Source: Floccularia luteovirens
Lineage: Eukaryota > Basidiomycota > Agaricomycetes > Agaricales > Squamanitaceae
Assembly: GCA_009739215.1 (NCBI GenBank)
Contig: VSJF01000001.1
Span: forward strand, 682,001-746,000
DNA: 64,000 bases
Direction: 5' to 3'
Numbering within the stretch: position 1 is the stretch's first letter; the number at the start of each line of letters is the position of its first letter. The translations under genes and the position numbers were made by a program. A model generated the notes under the pieces. It did not search any database. It had not been told where the DNA came from and saw only the letters and a list, made by a program, of their open reading frames with translations. This document shows positions 25,409-36,250 of this stretch, one piece after another.

Positions 25409-27392
25409 ATGAAAGGACGCCGGACATTTTTGGTTGGCGGTGGATGCACAGCGTTCATCAAGGTTCGAGTCCTCCATGACATACGGCTGCAATTCCTGAC
25501 TTTCCTCATAGCCAAGGGGGAAAAGGACGACGGAAGATGTAATCATCATTCATTTCAAGCTAGCTAGCCCGCTAATACTGTGAACTAGATGGGTCTTGAG
25601 GCTTCGACGAAGGCGCTTCTGGACGCGGGTGAGAGCGCCTAATATTATATCCATAACATTTGACACTATCCTAAATGCGTTATACAGGCATCACTTATGA
25701 TTCCATCGAGAGTGCATATGTAGGTTACTGCTATGGAGACTCGACAAGCGGCCAGGTCTTGTATCATGAATGATACCGAATATAATGTATTTAGTCTCTA
25801 ATAACTAGCGTGCCCTCTACAATCTCGGCCTTACGCATATTCCCATTGTCAATGTAAACAACAACTGTTCAACTGGCTCTGCAGCTCTCTATCAGGCGAA
25901 TAATTCAGTCAAGTTTGGCCAGACAGAGTGTTCCCTTGCTCTTGGGTTCGAACGCATGAAGCCGGGCAGTTTAGGAACTAAGTTTTCCTGATCGTGCGCC
26001 TCCGACTCTAATAATCAAGCCAGAAGTCTAAAGAGATGGAGGAAGAGCTTGGTCAAAACCATGGTCCCGGTGCACCACGCATGTTCAGCAATGGTGCACA
26101 GGAGTATTTTGCGAAATATGGCGCGAATATCGAGCATTTAGCTAAAATCGGTGAAATTCCAAGCTGCTCCCCGTTAGGACTTTTGACTGATACCAATCGT
26201 TTAAAGCCTCAAAAAATCATAAACACTCTGTGAACAACCCTTACTCCCAATTCCGTGATGGGTGGAGCGTTGAACAAGTGCTATCCGCTCCTAAGATCAC
26301 AAAACAACTCACGAAATTCATGTGTAGCCCAACTTCCGTGAGTAACGATTGTGCATAGGCCTTAATATAATATCATTATATCTATATCTACAGGATGGAG
26401 CAGCAGCATGTATCGTCGCTTCTGAAGATTTCGTTCATAAACATGGGCTAGAGAACCAAGCTATCGAGATTGTTGCCCAATCCCTGACCACTGACGGACC
26501 TGAAACGTTCGAAGGTCGCAGTGCAATGGATGTAGTTGGTTACAACATGTCGAAAACTTGTGCAGACAAAGTCTTCAAGGAAGCTGGTTTTGATAATGGT
26601 CAAGGCCGCGACCTTGTTGGTGTTGTCGAATTGCACGATTGTTTCGCAGCGAATGAGGTATTTATCAAATTGCTAGAAAAAAAGATGGAGATACTTGATA
26701 ACTCTTAGCTTATCACATATCCCGCCTTGGGATTATGTGCAGCGGACGAGGCACACAAACTCGTTGAGCGAGGTGATAACACCTGTTAGTTCACTACCTA
26801 CCTATTTCTTCACCCTTTTCTCTGCTGAGGTCACTCTTTAATAGTATGGTGGTAAGTATGTCATCAACCCTAGTGGTGGTTTAGAAGCCAAAGGTCACCC
26901 ATTGGGTGCGACCGGAATCGGGATGCATTTTTACATCATGAGTGTGTTCTTCGTTTTTTTTCCCATATTTTATTAGTGATCATATTATTTCTGATAGTGC
27001 AACTCCGTGACTGTACGTACTATCAGACTTCCGTGGTGTTATCTACTTTAATCTGTTTACCTCGGACGCAGGGGCCGGACCTATGCAGGCGCCTGGTCTG
27101 TTTGACATACAAGATAAACGTGGAAAATTTGGTCTCGTCCACAATGTCGGTCTCGGGGGTGCGGTTGTTGTCTCGTTACTGCGCAGGCCAGAATTCTATA
27201 AACCTGGCGGTGAAGATGGCCGGACAAGGTGACTTTTAAGTCAGGTTCTATATGACGATATCTAATTCATACTTCCCTGATAGACTGAGATATAACCATG
27301 CACATGTACACAGACCTGTTACAATGGATGATGTGAACAAGGTCAAGTCCAAAAAATCCTCGCAATATGTTCTACAACAAGCCAAGCTTTAG
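25409..27392 (+). CDS. SCP2-type (SCPx-like) peroxisomal 3-ketoacyl-CoA thiolase, frameshifted
   Basis: This enzyme splits 3-ketoacyl-CoA in peroxisomal beta-oxidation, including branched chains. Exon 1 ([18 protein letters not shown]) is followed by [39 protein letters not shown], the catalytic-Cys segment [80 protein letters not shown] and the end [11 protein letters not shown]. The terminal AKL is a type 1 peroxisomal targeting signal. There is no SCP2 lipid-binding domain at the C-terminus, so it is a stand-alone thiolase. About nine introns are needed. Near 25980-25990 an extra T breaks the frame after GSLGTKF, and a second slip is needed near 26010-26035 before [13 protein letters not shown]. 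Both lie in one exon. The rest reads cleanly. Confidence 0.85.
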
Positions 27393-27735
27393 GACCTATC
27401 TATGTATTATGATACCTTTTGTACAGATCGGATGTTTGTATTCTCATAACTCACAAACGGAATTGTTGATCACTCTTGAGCTGGAACAAATATAACAATG
27501 CTCGTGTCAACATATCAGTTAAGGATATTTTCTACCAGTGCCATCTGCATAATCCACTTCATTGAGCAATGTTCAATGTTTACTTTGGTGCACTTTTAAT
27601 GTGCCGATCTAACCCTGTGTACGGCAAGAAGCAAACTTAGCGCTTGAATGGGGTTGAATTCTCACAAGACTTAGGCTCCATCTATTAATTTCAACCCAAA
27701 GTTCAAGTTCCAATTCGAATCATACTCGGGTTTTC
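27393..27735. other. Intergenic between thiolase and amidohydrolase
   Basis: Spacer between two genes in the same direction. I see no coding or structural signal. It holds the thiolase 3' UTR and the amidohydrolase promoter. Confidence 0.5.
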
Positions 27736-30412
27736 ATGGCAGAAAAAAAAGGGAATTCATACGACAATGATGGTGGTACACTTGCACCCAAAGCAAAAAG
27801 CGAGCCCACGGATCTCTCCGGCATCAACTTGAAGTCAGGACTCCTGAAGACCTTCATTGCAATTGGCATTTTCGCCTTGACGATTCGGATATCTGGCACC
27901 AGATTCTTCGAAACGGAAACTAGGAATGAGGCCACATATGCGCTCTGTTCTCATGACACTGATGGAAACAAGATTTACACGGTGGACAGTAAAAACTCGA
28001 GGGTGCAATGTATTCGTCATAAATGAAGGTCGCGTTATCGATTCTGGTTCTTTCGGTGAGTGTCCTTATTCAAACAATAGCCGGAGACGGTTTATTAGTG
28101 TTTCCCTACTACCACTGTCGAACCAACACAACGTGCTGAGTGAGACATTGATTTTTCAGTGGATATTCAAACTCGGTTGCATGGAGAAGCTCGTGCACCC
28201 CTTCAGGTCAAATATATCCCAACTGATTCAGTCGTTGTACCAGGCATTAGCGGTGAGTCGAGTTACACAGCTTCGAAAATATTAGGAAAAAATCACCATC
28301 TGATTGAATGCCATATACACACAGACTCTCATTGCCATATCATCGAGTATGGAGCAAGTCAACAAATCCCTCTTTCCAGTGGGAAAAGTGTGAAGGGTAT
28401 TCATATTGTTTTATTATATGTGTTCAACATTCAATATTGACACGCTTATTTTTAGAAACAGTGTCCTTTGTGGAACAGTATATACTTTCTAACCCAGACA
28501 TCGAACAAAACAAATCCATCTTGATTGAGGGCTGGGGCTGGGATCATGCTTCGTGGGATGTGGCTAAAATGCCAAACTGGGTCAGGCTCGCACAATCCTA
28601 AATATCCTATCAGCCTTCTTACTCAGAATGGTAGAGGGACTTGGAAGATAATGTAGTTGTCCGTGGACGGCCCGTTATCCTTCAAAGCAGAGATGGACAT
28701 GCAATTTGGGTATCTGAAGCAGTTTTGAAAGCTAACTCACCGTATCCGAAAAAAGTCGACGGCGGCGTCATAGTTCGTGATGAAAAAGGGAGCCCAACTG
28801 GTTTGTTGGGTCTTTGAACGACCACAACTCTGCTCTTTTTAGGTCACTCATTCTTGACAATCACAGGTGTCTTCATGGATAGTGCACGAATTCTCATTGA
28901 CAGGCCTCCTGATAGCGAAGAAGATTTAGAAAAAGGATTCTCGACCACGGTCCGACACGCGTTATCTGTGGGTCTGACCTCGCTGCATGATGCTGGGATA
29001 GACCCTCAGTCGCTGGACTTTTTCAAACGGTCATTTTATTTAATTTAGAGAGATTTCCATCTACCATGCTGACTCATCCAATTAGGAAAAGTGAAAAAGA
29101 TAAACTTCCTGTATGGCATAGTCAATGTTGTATGTTTGATTGATGATGGTTCTGAAATGTCTTTTTCTTAGCTTAGGATATACTCTATGAGACGTTTTGA
29201 CGAACAAGCACATAACTGGACTGACACCATTTCTCCATCCGTTGAAAGGAATAGGTTTACCTCAAGGAGCGTTAAGATGTTTGCCGATGGTATATTTCAT
29301 ATGTGTTAAACTTTTGGGGACTACATTAAAATTCCATATAAGGTGCCTTACGAACGGGAGGTGCTGCTGTGAGTTCTTGGCTTGCAATTTCTGTATGCAG
29401 GTTCCAAGACAAATATCCAGCTTTACGAGCCCTACTCTGATAACCCATCGTCAAGAGGTGCTATGCGCATTTCAGCTGAAGTCTTTAATAAAGTAATTCC
29501 AACTTTAATGCAAGATGGTTGGCAAGTTGTAAGTGTAATCCAAACATGAATGACATTACTCAAAAATGTCTTGACTTAATAGAATGTCCATGCAATCGGA
29601 GATCGCGCAAATGCGATTGTCCTCGATGCATTCGAGATCGCTCTGAAGCACACCAGTGCCTCTGCCTTACGACCAAGACTTGAGCATGCACAGATCATGA
29701 CAAGCGCGGATATAGAACGCTTAGGAGCCCTTGGAGGTACAGATGCTTTTACAACAATACTTTCTTACTTTCCCCCTTCAAGTGATTGCTAGTATCCAGC
29801 CGAAGCATGTGTATGTACTATCAATTTGAATCTCACAAACTAATAATTTAAACTGCTTCTATTTAGAACAAGCGATATGTGGTTTGGTGAAGATCGCCTT
29901 GTGGGACAAATCTGCTTGATTATTATATACTTGAAAGTGACCAAATTTCCACAAGGGACCGGAACGTGTAAAGGGGCTATACGCGTACAGGAATATAGTG
30001 AACAGCGGTGCGAAGATAACTTTCGGCTCTGATTTTCCAGTTGAAGGTATCAATCCATTGGCGGGTTTCTATGCTGCCATTACGAGGGTTTCTCCAGAGG
30101 GCGAATCCCCTCATGGACCTTCTGGATGGTACATACACTTTCATTCTATATCGGGGATAAAGTATTGCTAACTTGCAATGAAATAGGTTCCCCGAACAAC
30201 GTCTGACTCGCGAAGAAGCATTGCGAGGTATGACAATAGATCCAGCCTATGCGTCGTTCACGGAGGATACTCTTGGTTCTCTCGAACCCGGAAAAATCGC
30301 AGATTATGTTGTGCTTTCGAGGGATATAATGACTGTCCCTGTTGAGGAGATCTTGGAAACCAATGTGCTCGCTACTGTATTGGATGGGGAAGTCGTATAT
30401 GGAGCATTATGA
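27736..30412 (+). CDS. YtcJ-like amidohydrolase (Amidohydrolase 3) with N-terminal membrane anchor
   Basis: Metal-dependent hydrolase of the amidohydrolase superfamily; its substrate is unknown. A short polar N-terminus is followed by one membrane segment (LLKTFIAIGIFALTIRI), then the beta-sandwich start (IYTVDSKNSRVQC). The barrel carries SVVVPGISDSHCHIIEYG (first metal-binding HxH), LIEGWGWDHASW, GRPVILQSRDGHAIWVS, LTSLHDAG, SVKMFADGALRTGG, LMQDGWQVNVHAIGDRAN (second metal-binding part), LRPRLEHAQIM, SIQPKHVTSDMWF and ITFGSDFPVEGINPLAGF (the Asp). It ends in GMTIDPAYASFTEDTLGSL and YVVLSRDIMTVP. About 13 short introns are needed. Near 28010-28020 one extra base (VQCI, then VINEGRVIDSG) breaks the frame; all other junctions fit. 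The anchor suggests a membrane-bound or secreted enzyme. Confidence 0.85.
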
Positions 30413-30559
30413 GCACATCTTGTCAGCCATGTGTAATATCAAAACCCAAAGAGACTTATAACGACCTCTTATGGACAACGCAACGTTGATATATGTACTA
30501 AATACTTTTCGAATCTAAAACTATCCACGGCATCCAAACCATATGCTAACACACAATGT

Positions 30560-33208
30560 TCATTTGCGAACTTGAAAGGCATCGACAAGTCGTTCCAATG
30601 CGCCTGCAATACGGGATAGGTTCGAGTCAATTGAATCCAGCCGTTGGATCATATTTTCGGGCAGAACAAATTGCGTGCCATTCGTATTAGATGTCGGCTG
30701 CGTACTACCATTGGCAGTAGCTGAAACAATGTCATCAAAGGTATCATCGACCACACATTTGGGGGTGACAAATTGATCCAGTGGGGGAAGTTTGACTATT
30801 TCCTGTGCGTAACGAATGGGACGCCTTTCGTCAAGAACTTTGCCGTACGTGGGGCAAGGAACGTAGCCCACGCAACCGAGCGTCTTTTTTTGAACCTTGT
30901 TTCCTTCTTTGATGATAATCTTGAAAGCGTAGACACAGCGACAGGACAAGTCGACTAGGGCCCATGCTGCCCATTCCCAGCTTCCGTAATCCTTTTCTTG
31001 TCCGATGCCCAAATCGATCTCAGTCTCCCCTGTCTTGACCGCATTATATACAATTTTATCTAGCCGCGCAGTATCCATACTAATGCTATTGATTGATAGA
31101 CAATCCTGCTCCTGTCGAACATGGATGCCGTTACGATTTATGCGCCAAACATCATCGTAATAGAAGAAAGCAACGTCGTCCTTCGCCAGTTTATCGAGTC
31201 TAAAAGGGCTAAAAACATATTCCAGCACCATGGAAAATTCGTCTCCTTCTATATCTTCGAAGATGACTTTCAGACGCAATGGGCGGTGGCGAGGTGTTAC
31301 TGCTCGGTTCCACCATGTTATTTGGAGACTTTTGTCCTCCTCTGACCTCGGAACACATGCTCTGAACTTGAGCAGAACAGACTGTCGAGGCAATATGTCT
31401 AAAGGGAAAGGTGGGCTGTTGACAATCTTTATACTCTTTACCGGCGTATAATGATCATCCCCCACCAGACGAAAGGCAGCGGAAACAGTCCCAATAGTCA
31501 CGGAGGTTTGTGAGTCCAGAGGATTGTTATTGAAGACAGATATTTCGCCATCAAAATAGTCTATTTCTGAACCCGCAATATCCGGATTAGCTGTGAGTGG
31601 CGGGTCCGACATAGTCTTTAGGATAACTCGGAGACTTGAAGGCTTGTGTGTCTTGAAATCCGTACGTACTGGCCGTAAAGGCTCATCGCTCAGTTCTGGA
31701 CAAACCCTGGTAGTTTCGGGAAGGACATAAGGTGTCATTGGACGATAGGATTGAATTCCGCCCTCAGAAACTATGATAATATCGCCGTTTTGAGTGCAGG
31801 TTTTCATATCGAAATGACATACGCGGATGGAAGGGTTCTCCGAGGTAACTGATTTTGCTGTAAGGCGTATGCCAATGATACCTCCACCTGAAGATACCTC
31901 CCATTCTGCCATAGCATATTCGGAAATACTTTCTGAAGTTTTATATATCAGGTTTTGCCGTGTGATTGCAACAACCTCAGCAGTTGATTTGAGCTCCTCC
32001 GCTGTAAAGGTGTCAAAGAAGTACCGCTCAGTATGCCAGATAGTCCCAACCGTTATGAGAATTGTCGGTTCTTTGACTAGATCGCCGCGCGACACACGTC
32101 GAAGTAGTTTGCCTACCGATGCCTTTTGTGGTGAGTGATTTCCTTCGAGGTCGCAGTCCTCAATCGATAACCATTTTTCAACTGTGTCAATGTATCTGGT
32201 GATGCCTTGCGAATAAGGGAAAAACGCCCCGTATGGATAGTCGCAATGATGACTTGCCCGGTGCGAGCTAAACTGGCAAGGATGAGTTATTCCACAACAC
32301 GGAAAATTTTTATTCCAAGATGAATATTCCGCTTTATGAAAGGAACAAGACTTGGGTCCATTCGCTGAGGCAATGAAGCTCTTGTCACATTGTACACATT
32401 TAAATTGTTGTTCTGCCTCGACTGAATGTAGCTCGGTGACAATGCTCTTGATTCCGTCCACCAAAGCAGTGCTGACGTTGCGGCCCAGCATGTTGGCGAG
32501 TTGGATGTGGGTTTGTTTGATTGTGTCGACAAAATTTACATTAAGTTGTTCCATGACTTGATCATTCACTTGCAGGTGTTGTTGCTGAGCGAACTCCTTG
32601 ACTAGCTCCGGACTGTGACTAACGACTTCATAGTTGCCATGACTACTAACAAACTCTTGTGCTGCTTCATCCTCTTTGTCCATCGGGACCTGGCGAGTGA
32701 GAATATCTAGCTTTTCGGTCTGGTGGATCTGCAAGCTGACCATGAGATCCTTCGAGCAAGAGTTGATAGCTTCCACGCATGCTGTGAATTTATCCCGGTT
32801 GTTCATCCTAAGCCGCCGCACAACGCGACCTTGCTTTCGATAGGCGGTTATAAGAGCTGCTGCATCTTGAAGTGCTTCGTTCATGCGTTCAACAACTTGT
32901 CGGGTAGCATCCATAACTTTAAGACGACGAAGGACGGGAAGATGGCCGAGCATAAAAGTTATACGCTCTAGGAGGTCGTTGCATTTTACATCGGCATCCT
33001 GGGCTTTCTTCTCGATTTCGATGATAACCTTGAGAAGAATGAAAGCTGGAGCAACGAATGGCAAAGTTTTTCCAAGGTCTGCCAGTTGATCCACAATCTG
33101 GATAGCACTTTGAAGATATGGATTCGCCCAGACAGGATTGACGAGCATGCCTATACCACTGATAACTTTATCCGTAGGTGTTCTAGAGATAGGATGGGCA
33201 TGTCCCAC
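30560..33208 (-). CDS. Intronless 882-residue protein: MLKL/HeLo-like N-terminus plus CHORD-like Cys/His cluster
   Basis: A single open frame without introns in an intron-rich genome. Residues about 30-170 are helical and look like the four-helix bundle of MLKL/HeLo-type cell-death adaptors (VDQLADLGKTLPFVAPAF, LLKVIIEIEKKAQDADVKCN, ERITFMLGHLPVLRRL, then helices to about 165). At 271-322 there is a Cys/His cluster: C271, C274, C288, H291, C304-C305, C311, H316, H320/H321 and C322. This resembles the CHORD zinc domain (C..C, C..H, CC, C..H) and is followed by DYPYGAFFPY. The middle and C-terminal part (about 380-800) is mostly beta, including IAGSEIDYFDGEISVFNN and SLQITWWNRAVTP. The last 35 residues form a helix (IQRLDSIDSNLSRIAGALE). 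No kinase, NACHT or protease motif is seen. The domain calls come from pattern memory; the function is not known. Confidence 0.75.
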   Translation of the reverse strand: MGHAHPISRTPTDKVISGIGMLVNPVWANPYLQSAIQIVDQLADLGKTLPFVAPAFILLKVIIEIEKKAQDADVKCNDLLERITFMLGHLPVLRRLKVMDATRQVVERMNEALQDAAALITAYRKQGRVVRRLRMNNRDKFTACVEAINSCSKDLMVSLQIHQTEKLDILTRQVPMDKEDEAAQEFVSSHGNYEVVSHSPELVKEFAQQQHLQVNDQVMEQLNVNFVDTIKQTHIQLANMLGRNVSTALVDGIKSIVTELHSVEAEQQFKCVQCDKSFIASANGPKSCSFHKAEYSSWNKNFPCCGITHPCQFSSHRASHHCDYPYGAFFPYSQGITRYIDTVEKWLSIEDCDLEGNHSPQKASVGKLLRRVSRGDLVKEPTILITVGTIWHTERYFFDTFTAEELKSTAEVVAITRQNLIYKTSESISEYAMAEWEVSSGGGIIGIRLTAKSVTSENPSIRVCHFDMKTCTQNGDIIIVSEGGIQSYRPMTPYVLPETTRVCPELSDEPLRPVRTDFKTHKPSSLRVILKTMSDPPLTANPDIAGSEIDYFDGEISVFNNNPLDSQTSVTIGTVSAAFRLVGDDHYTPVKSIKIVNSPPFPLDILPRQSVLLKFRACVPRSEEDKSLQITWWNRAVTPRHRPLRLKVIFEDIEGDEFSMVLEYVFSPFRLDKLAKDDVAFFYYDDVWRINRNGIHVRQEQDCLSINSISMDTARLDKIVYNAVKTGETEIDLGIGQEKDYGSWEWAAWALVDLSCRCVYAFKIIIKEGNKVQKKTLGCVGYVPCPTYGKVLDERRPIRYAQEIVKLPPLDQFVTPKCVVDDTFDDIVSATANGSTQPTSNTNGTQFVLPENMIQRLDSIDSNLSRIAGALERLVDAFQVRK

Positions 33209-33902
33209 AGCTTGTTGTATATCATTGTAATCGCCTTCCCTGAAATGTCATCAGTTGATCTGGCCACCCATACAATGTTCAGCAAACACATACATCTATC
33301 TCTCTCTCGATCTTGTCGCACAGGAAGTTGTTTGATCTCTTAAAATGGTAAATTTGATGATATACACAGATTTCATCCAAAGAAATTGATGTCCAGTGGA
33401 CAAATATTGGGCAGAAATGAGGGATTATAGTGAATTATAAAACGTGGTGAACGAGTGCCTAATGTCGTTCATGTAGGGCAACCGTTTAAATAGTTTACGT
33501 GTAAGTTTTTGAAAGCAATGTTGTCGAACAAACGTCTTGATAGGGGCAAAGATTGAATCAATCCCGAACATCATGACAACGTCAGGGGTTTAATCTAGTG
33601 AGAATTTACAGTCACAACGGTCCTGACAAGTACATGAGCAGAAGAAAAAGCATTATAAGAATATCAAAGCTATCATTATAAGCTTGTACAGTCCCCAGCA
33701 GCTGTTTAGTGTACATACCATTCACCTGTTTATAAGGGCACTCGACAGCACTGATTCAGATCAATTATGATCTATCTGGTAAAGTTTGACAGAACTATCA
33801 ATAAGAAACCAGATCGCTAAAATCAAAATGAAAGCATGTGGGGCCGCAAGAAATCAATGCTGTCTATACTGTACAGAAGGTTTCTACAAGGTGTTTATGA
33901 TA
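33209..33902. other. Intergenic upstream of the MLKL/CHORD-like gene
   Basis: AT-rich spacer that should contain the promoter of the minus-strand MLKL/CHORD-like gene and the 3' end of EFM5. I see no coding sequence, tRNA or repeat of note. Confidence 0.5.
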
Positions 33903-34972
33903 CTAATGCCCACCGCCGTTGGTTAGACTGTGTTCATCCTCGTCAACACTGGTTTCTCCAAAGTGTTCGGCTCCATCCCAAGATCCCCAGCAGGCAAAAT
34001 CGTTAACTAACTGCCTGTGTTCCTACCTTCAAAACAGTTCTTCGCAATGGACCCAACTGGCCTTGGCCGTACACCTTGAACAGCGTGTCTTCAACAGAGG
34101 TTGATGTAATGACAATCAGCCTCCCGCGCTGTGGGTGCAGAATTTGTCTAAGTGTTGTCGCGAGTTTCACGTTCGTAATCTATATATGTAATGAAGATCT
34201 TGTCAATGAATTCCACACTAATGAGAACCACTGGCCTCGTTCAGGTATGGTGGATCAACTACAGCAATGTCAATCGTGCCTCTGAGTGCTTTTGGAATAT
34301 TATCCGGCTCATCTAGATCGTACGGGACGAAGTTCTTCAATGACAACACAGCAAGCCTTCGATCATACTCAAATAGCTTTGTCCCGCAAAGTTGCTTCAT
34401 ATGTTGAAAAGCAACAAATCCAGTTGGACAACACAACACATAAAGGCAACTTCAGTTTCAGGTGAACATAACTCGTGAATGCACATGGCAAGGCGATTAG
34501 CAAACGAGCTGGTATACCTGTAAAAAATGTTAAATTTGGAGAAAACACGTTTGCTCGCCAAAATTGACAAGAATCCTCTAGACCCCCGAAGCGTGCCTCC
34601 CCGCGATCCATTCCAGAGGGTTAGCTTACTATATTAACAATTCCCAATGCCATCATATTGAACCAACTTAACTGGTATATCGATGTATTCTGCTTAAACT
34701 ACTCACCAGAACTGGCTCAGCTGCCAATCTTCACCGAATGCGAGACAATATTCGTCAACGCTCAGTACCTTATTCTCCCCATCATCCGTATCCAAAGCTA
34801 GCCTTGCAAGTTGGGCTGCAGCATGCTCAGCAGCTAATTCTTTGAATTTCTGTTCCTCTTCTGCTTTGTCTATCAGAAAAGAATCTAAGAGGGCGAGTGT
34901 AGAAGGGTCCAGCTTAGGTGGCGAGCTTGAAAGTCCAGACAGAGTTGAACGAGGCGAATCTGGGATCAACAT
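33903..34972 (-). CDS. EFM5: EFM5/EEF1AKMT1-like protein-lysine methyltransferase with several lesions
   Basis: EFM5 (N6AMT2) methylates a lysine of translation elongation factor 1A with SAM. Exon 1 reads MLIPDSPRSTLSGLSSSPP, then a helix (LLDSFLIDKAEEEQKFKELA) and the family signature SVDEYCLAFGEDWQLSQFW. After an intron of about 200 bases come SSFANRLAMCIHELCSPETE, PTGFVAFQHM, FEYDRRLAVLSLKNFVPYDL and the catalytic IDIAVVDPPYLNE. The last exon carries TNVKLATTLRQILHPQRGR and, after a slip, EHRQLVNDFACWGSWDGAEH. Lesions: a 5-base tandem duplication (TGTTG twice, about 34428-34442) breaks the frame after FMCC; one extra base near 34021-34030 breaks it before EHRQL; the donor after YLNE reads GC instead of GT. 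It may be a pseudogene. It is divergent from ADE8. Confidence 0.8.
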
Positions 34973-35159
34973 TTGGGTTTGTGGCGATATCTATCTTCGC
35001 AAGCTAAAATTTAAGTTTCAAAGTTTTGACCCCGTGACCATGGCAGACACAGATATGATCAAGATAAAGATTTTGGAAAATATTTCAAAAAAGTTCCAGC
35101 GTCGTCGTTCGACCTCTGCTAGTTTGAAAGCTCGAAGGTCTATGATTTGATTATTCAGG
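34973..35159. promoter_or_regulatory. Shared divergent promoter of EFM5 and ADE8
   Basis: Only 187 bases separate the two start codons, so both promoters must overlap here. I do not recognise a specific factor site. Confidence 0.5.
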
Positions 35160-35886
35160 ATGACTGCAAATCGGAGAATAGTTGTACTTATCTCTGGTTC
35201 AGGTACTTTATCTTTTGGCCGTCAATGAAATGATACGTGATGTCTATATTTCAGGCACAAATTTACAGGCATTGATTGATGCTTTGAACACCCAAAGTCT
35301 TCCAAACTCCCAAATAACACTAGTCCTGTCCAATCGAAAAGCCGCATATGGACTTACGCGTGCAGCCCAAGCAAACCCACCCATTCGCACCGCGTACCTA
35401 TCACTACAGACGTATCTCAAACAGAACCCGGGAAAGACGAGGCTAAACTATGATGCAGAGATTGCGAAGAAGATAATACCAGAAAAGCCTGACTTGGTTA
35501 TTTTAGCCGGGTGGATGCATATTCTGAGCGAAAGTTTTTTGGAATTGGTTGATGGGAGGAAGGCAATAGAAGGCTATGAGGTCCTAAAGCCCATCCCAGT
35601 AATTAACCTTCACCCGGCATTACCTGGCGCATTCGATGGAGCGAACGCCATTGAACGAGCGTTCGAAGCGTTTCAGAAGGGAGAAATTACCAAAACAGGT
35701 GTCATGGTCCACCGCGTTGTGAAAGATGTGGACCGAGGAGAACCTCTGGTGGTGAGGGAAATTCCCATGGAGGAAGGCGAATCGATTGAGGAGTTGAAGG
35801 ATCGGATGCACAAGGTTGAGCATGAAATTATTGTTGAAGCTGCTGCAATGGTGTTGAACAGCGCGTACTCTGCACAAATCGATTAG
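35160..35886 (+). CDS. ADE8: Phosphoribosylglycinamide (GAR) formyltransferase
   Basis: Transfers a formyl group from 10-formyl-tetrahydrofolate to GAR in the third step of purine synthesis. Two exons: the first (MTANRRIVVLISGSG) carries the phosphate-binding glycine loop, split by a 52-base intron at about 35203-35254, and the second continues TNLQALIDALNTQSLP. Catalytic Asn and His are seen in VINLHPALPGAFDG, and the catalytic Asp in GVMVHRVVKDVDRGEPLV. YDAEIAKKI and LVILAGWMHILSESFL are typical of the family. The length (about 225 residues) equals that of stand-alone fungal ADE8. The frame is clean. The start lies 187 bases from the divergent EFM5 start. The stop lies 13 bases before the left arm of the inverted repeat. 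Confidence 0.95.
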
Positions 35887-35899
35887 GTACTAGCTTATA

Positions 35900-36250
35900 G
35901 CTGATTTCAATAGAGTATGCCAAAGTGCCATTTTAGGAAAACACAACAAATTTGTGTGCGAGGTCACCTCACGTAGTTTTGTCTCATATCTCAATGAATA
36001 TACATCCGTTCTTGTAGATTTTATATATTCGGAATCTATAAACTATTCTACAGGTGCTCGAAACAAAAAAAGTGTAATTTGACCATCTAGAAAATTTTTG
36101 GTAAGTATTCCGATCAAATGAGCGTTTTCTCTTTTCTCTCGATGTCAAATGATTCTACGGGCAACGTAAGAGCTTGTATGCACTCCCCAAGATATCCTCC
36201 AGGTGTTGCAAAAAGAATCAGAGCAAACGGTCCAGTGAGAGACCCACAAC
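35900..36250 (+). repeat. Left arm of a 351-bp inverted repeat
   Basis: This is the reverse complement of 36928-37278 over its full 351 bases with about five mismatches, nearly all in the inner 90 bases. The outer part, including the promoter-like AT-rich text, looks identical. The arm holds an ATG at 36118 followed by MSVFSFLSMSNDSTGN, the same first exon as in the other arm, pointing toward the spacer. The arm begins 13 bases after the ADE8 stop. I see no clear target-site duplication outside the arms. Confidence 0.93.
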
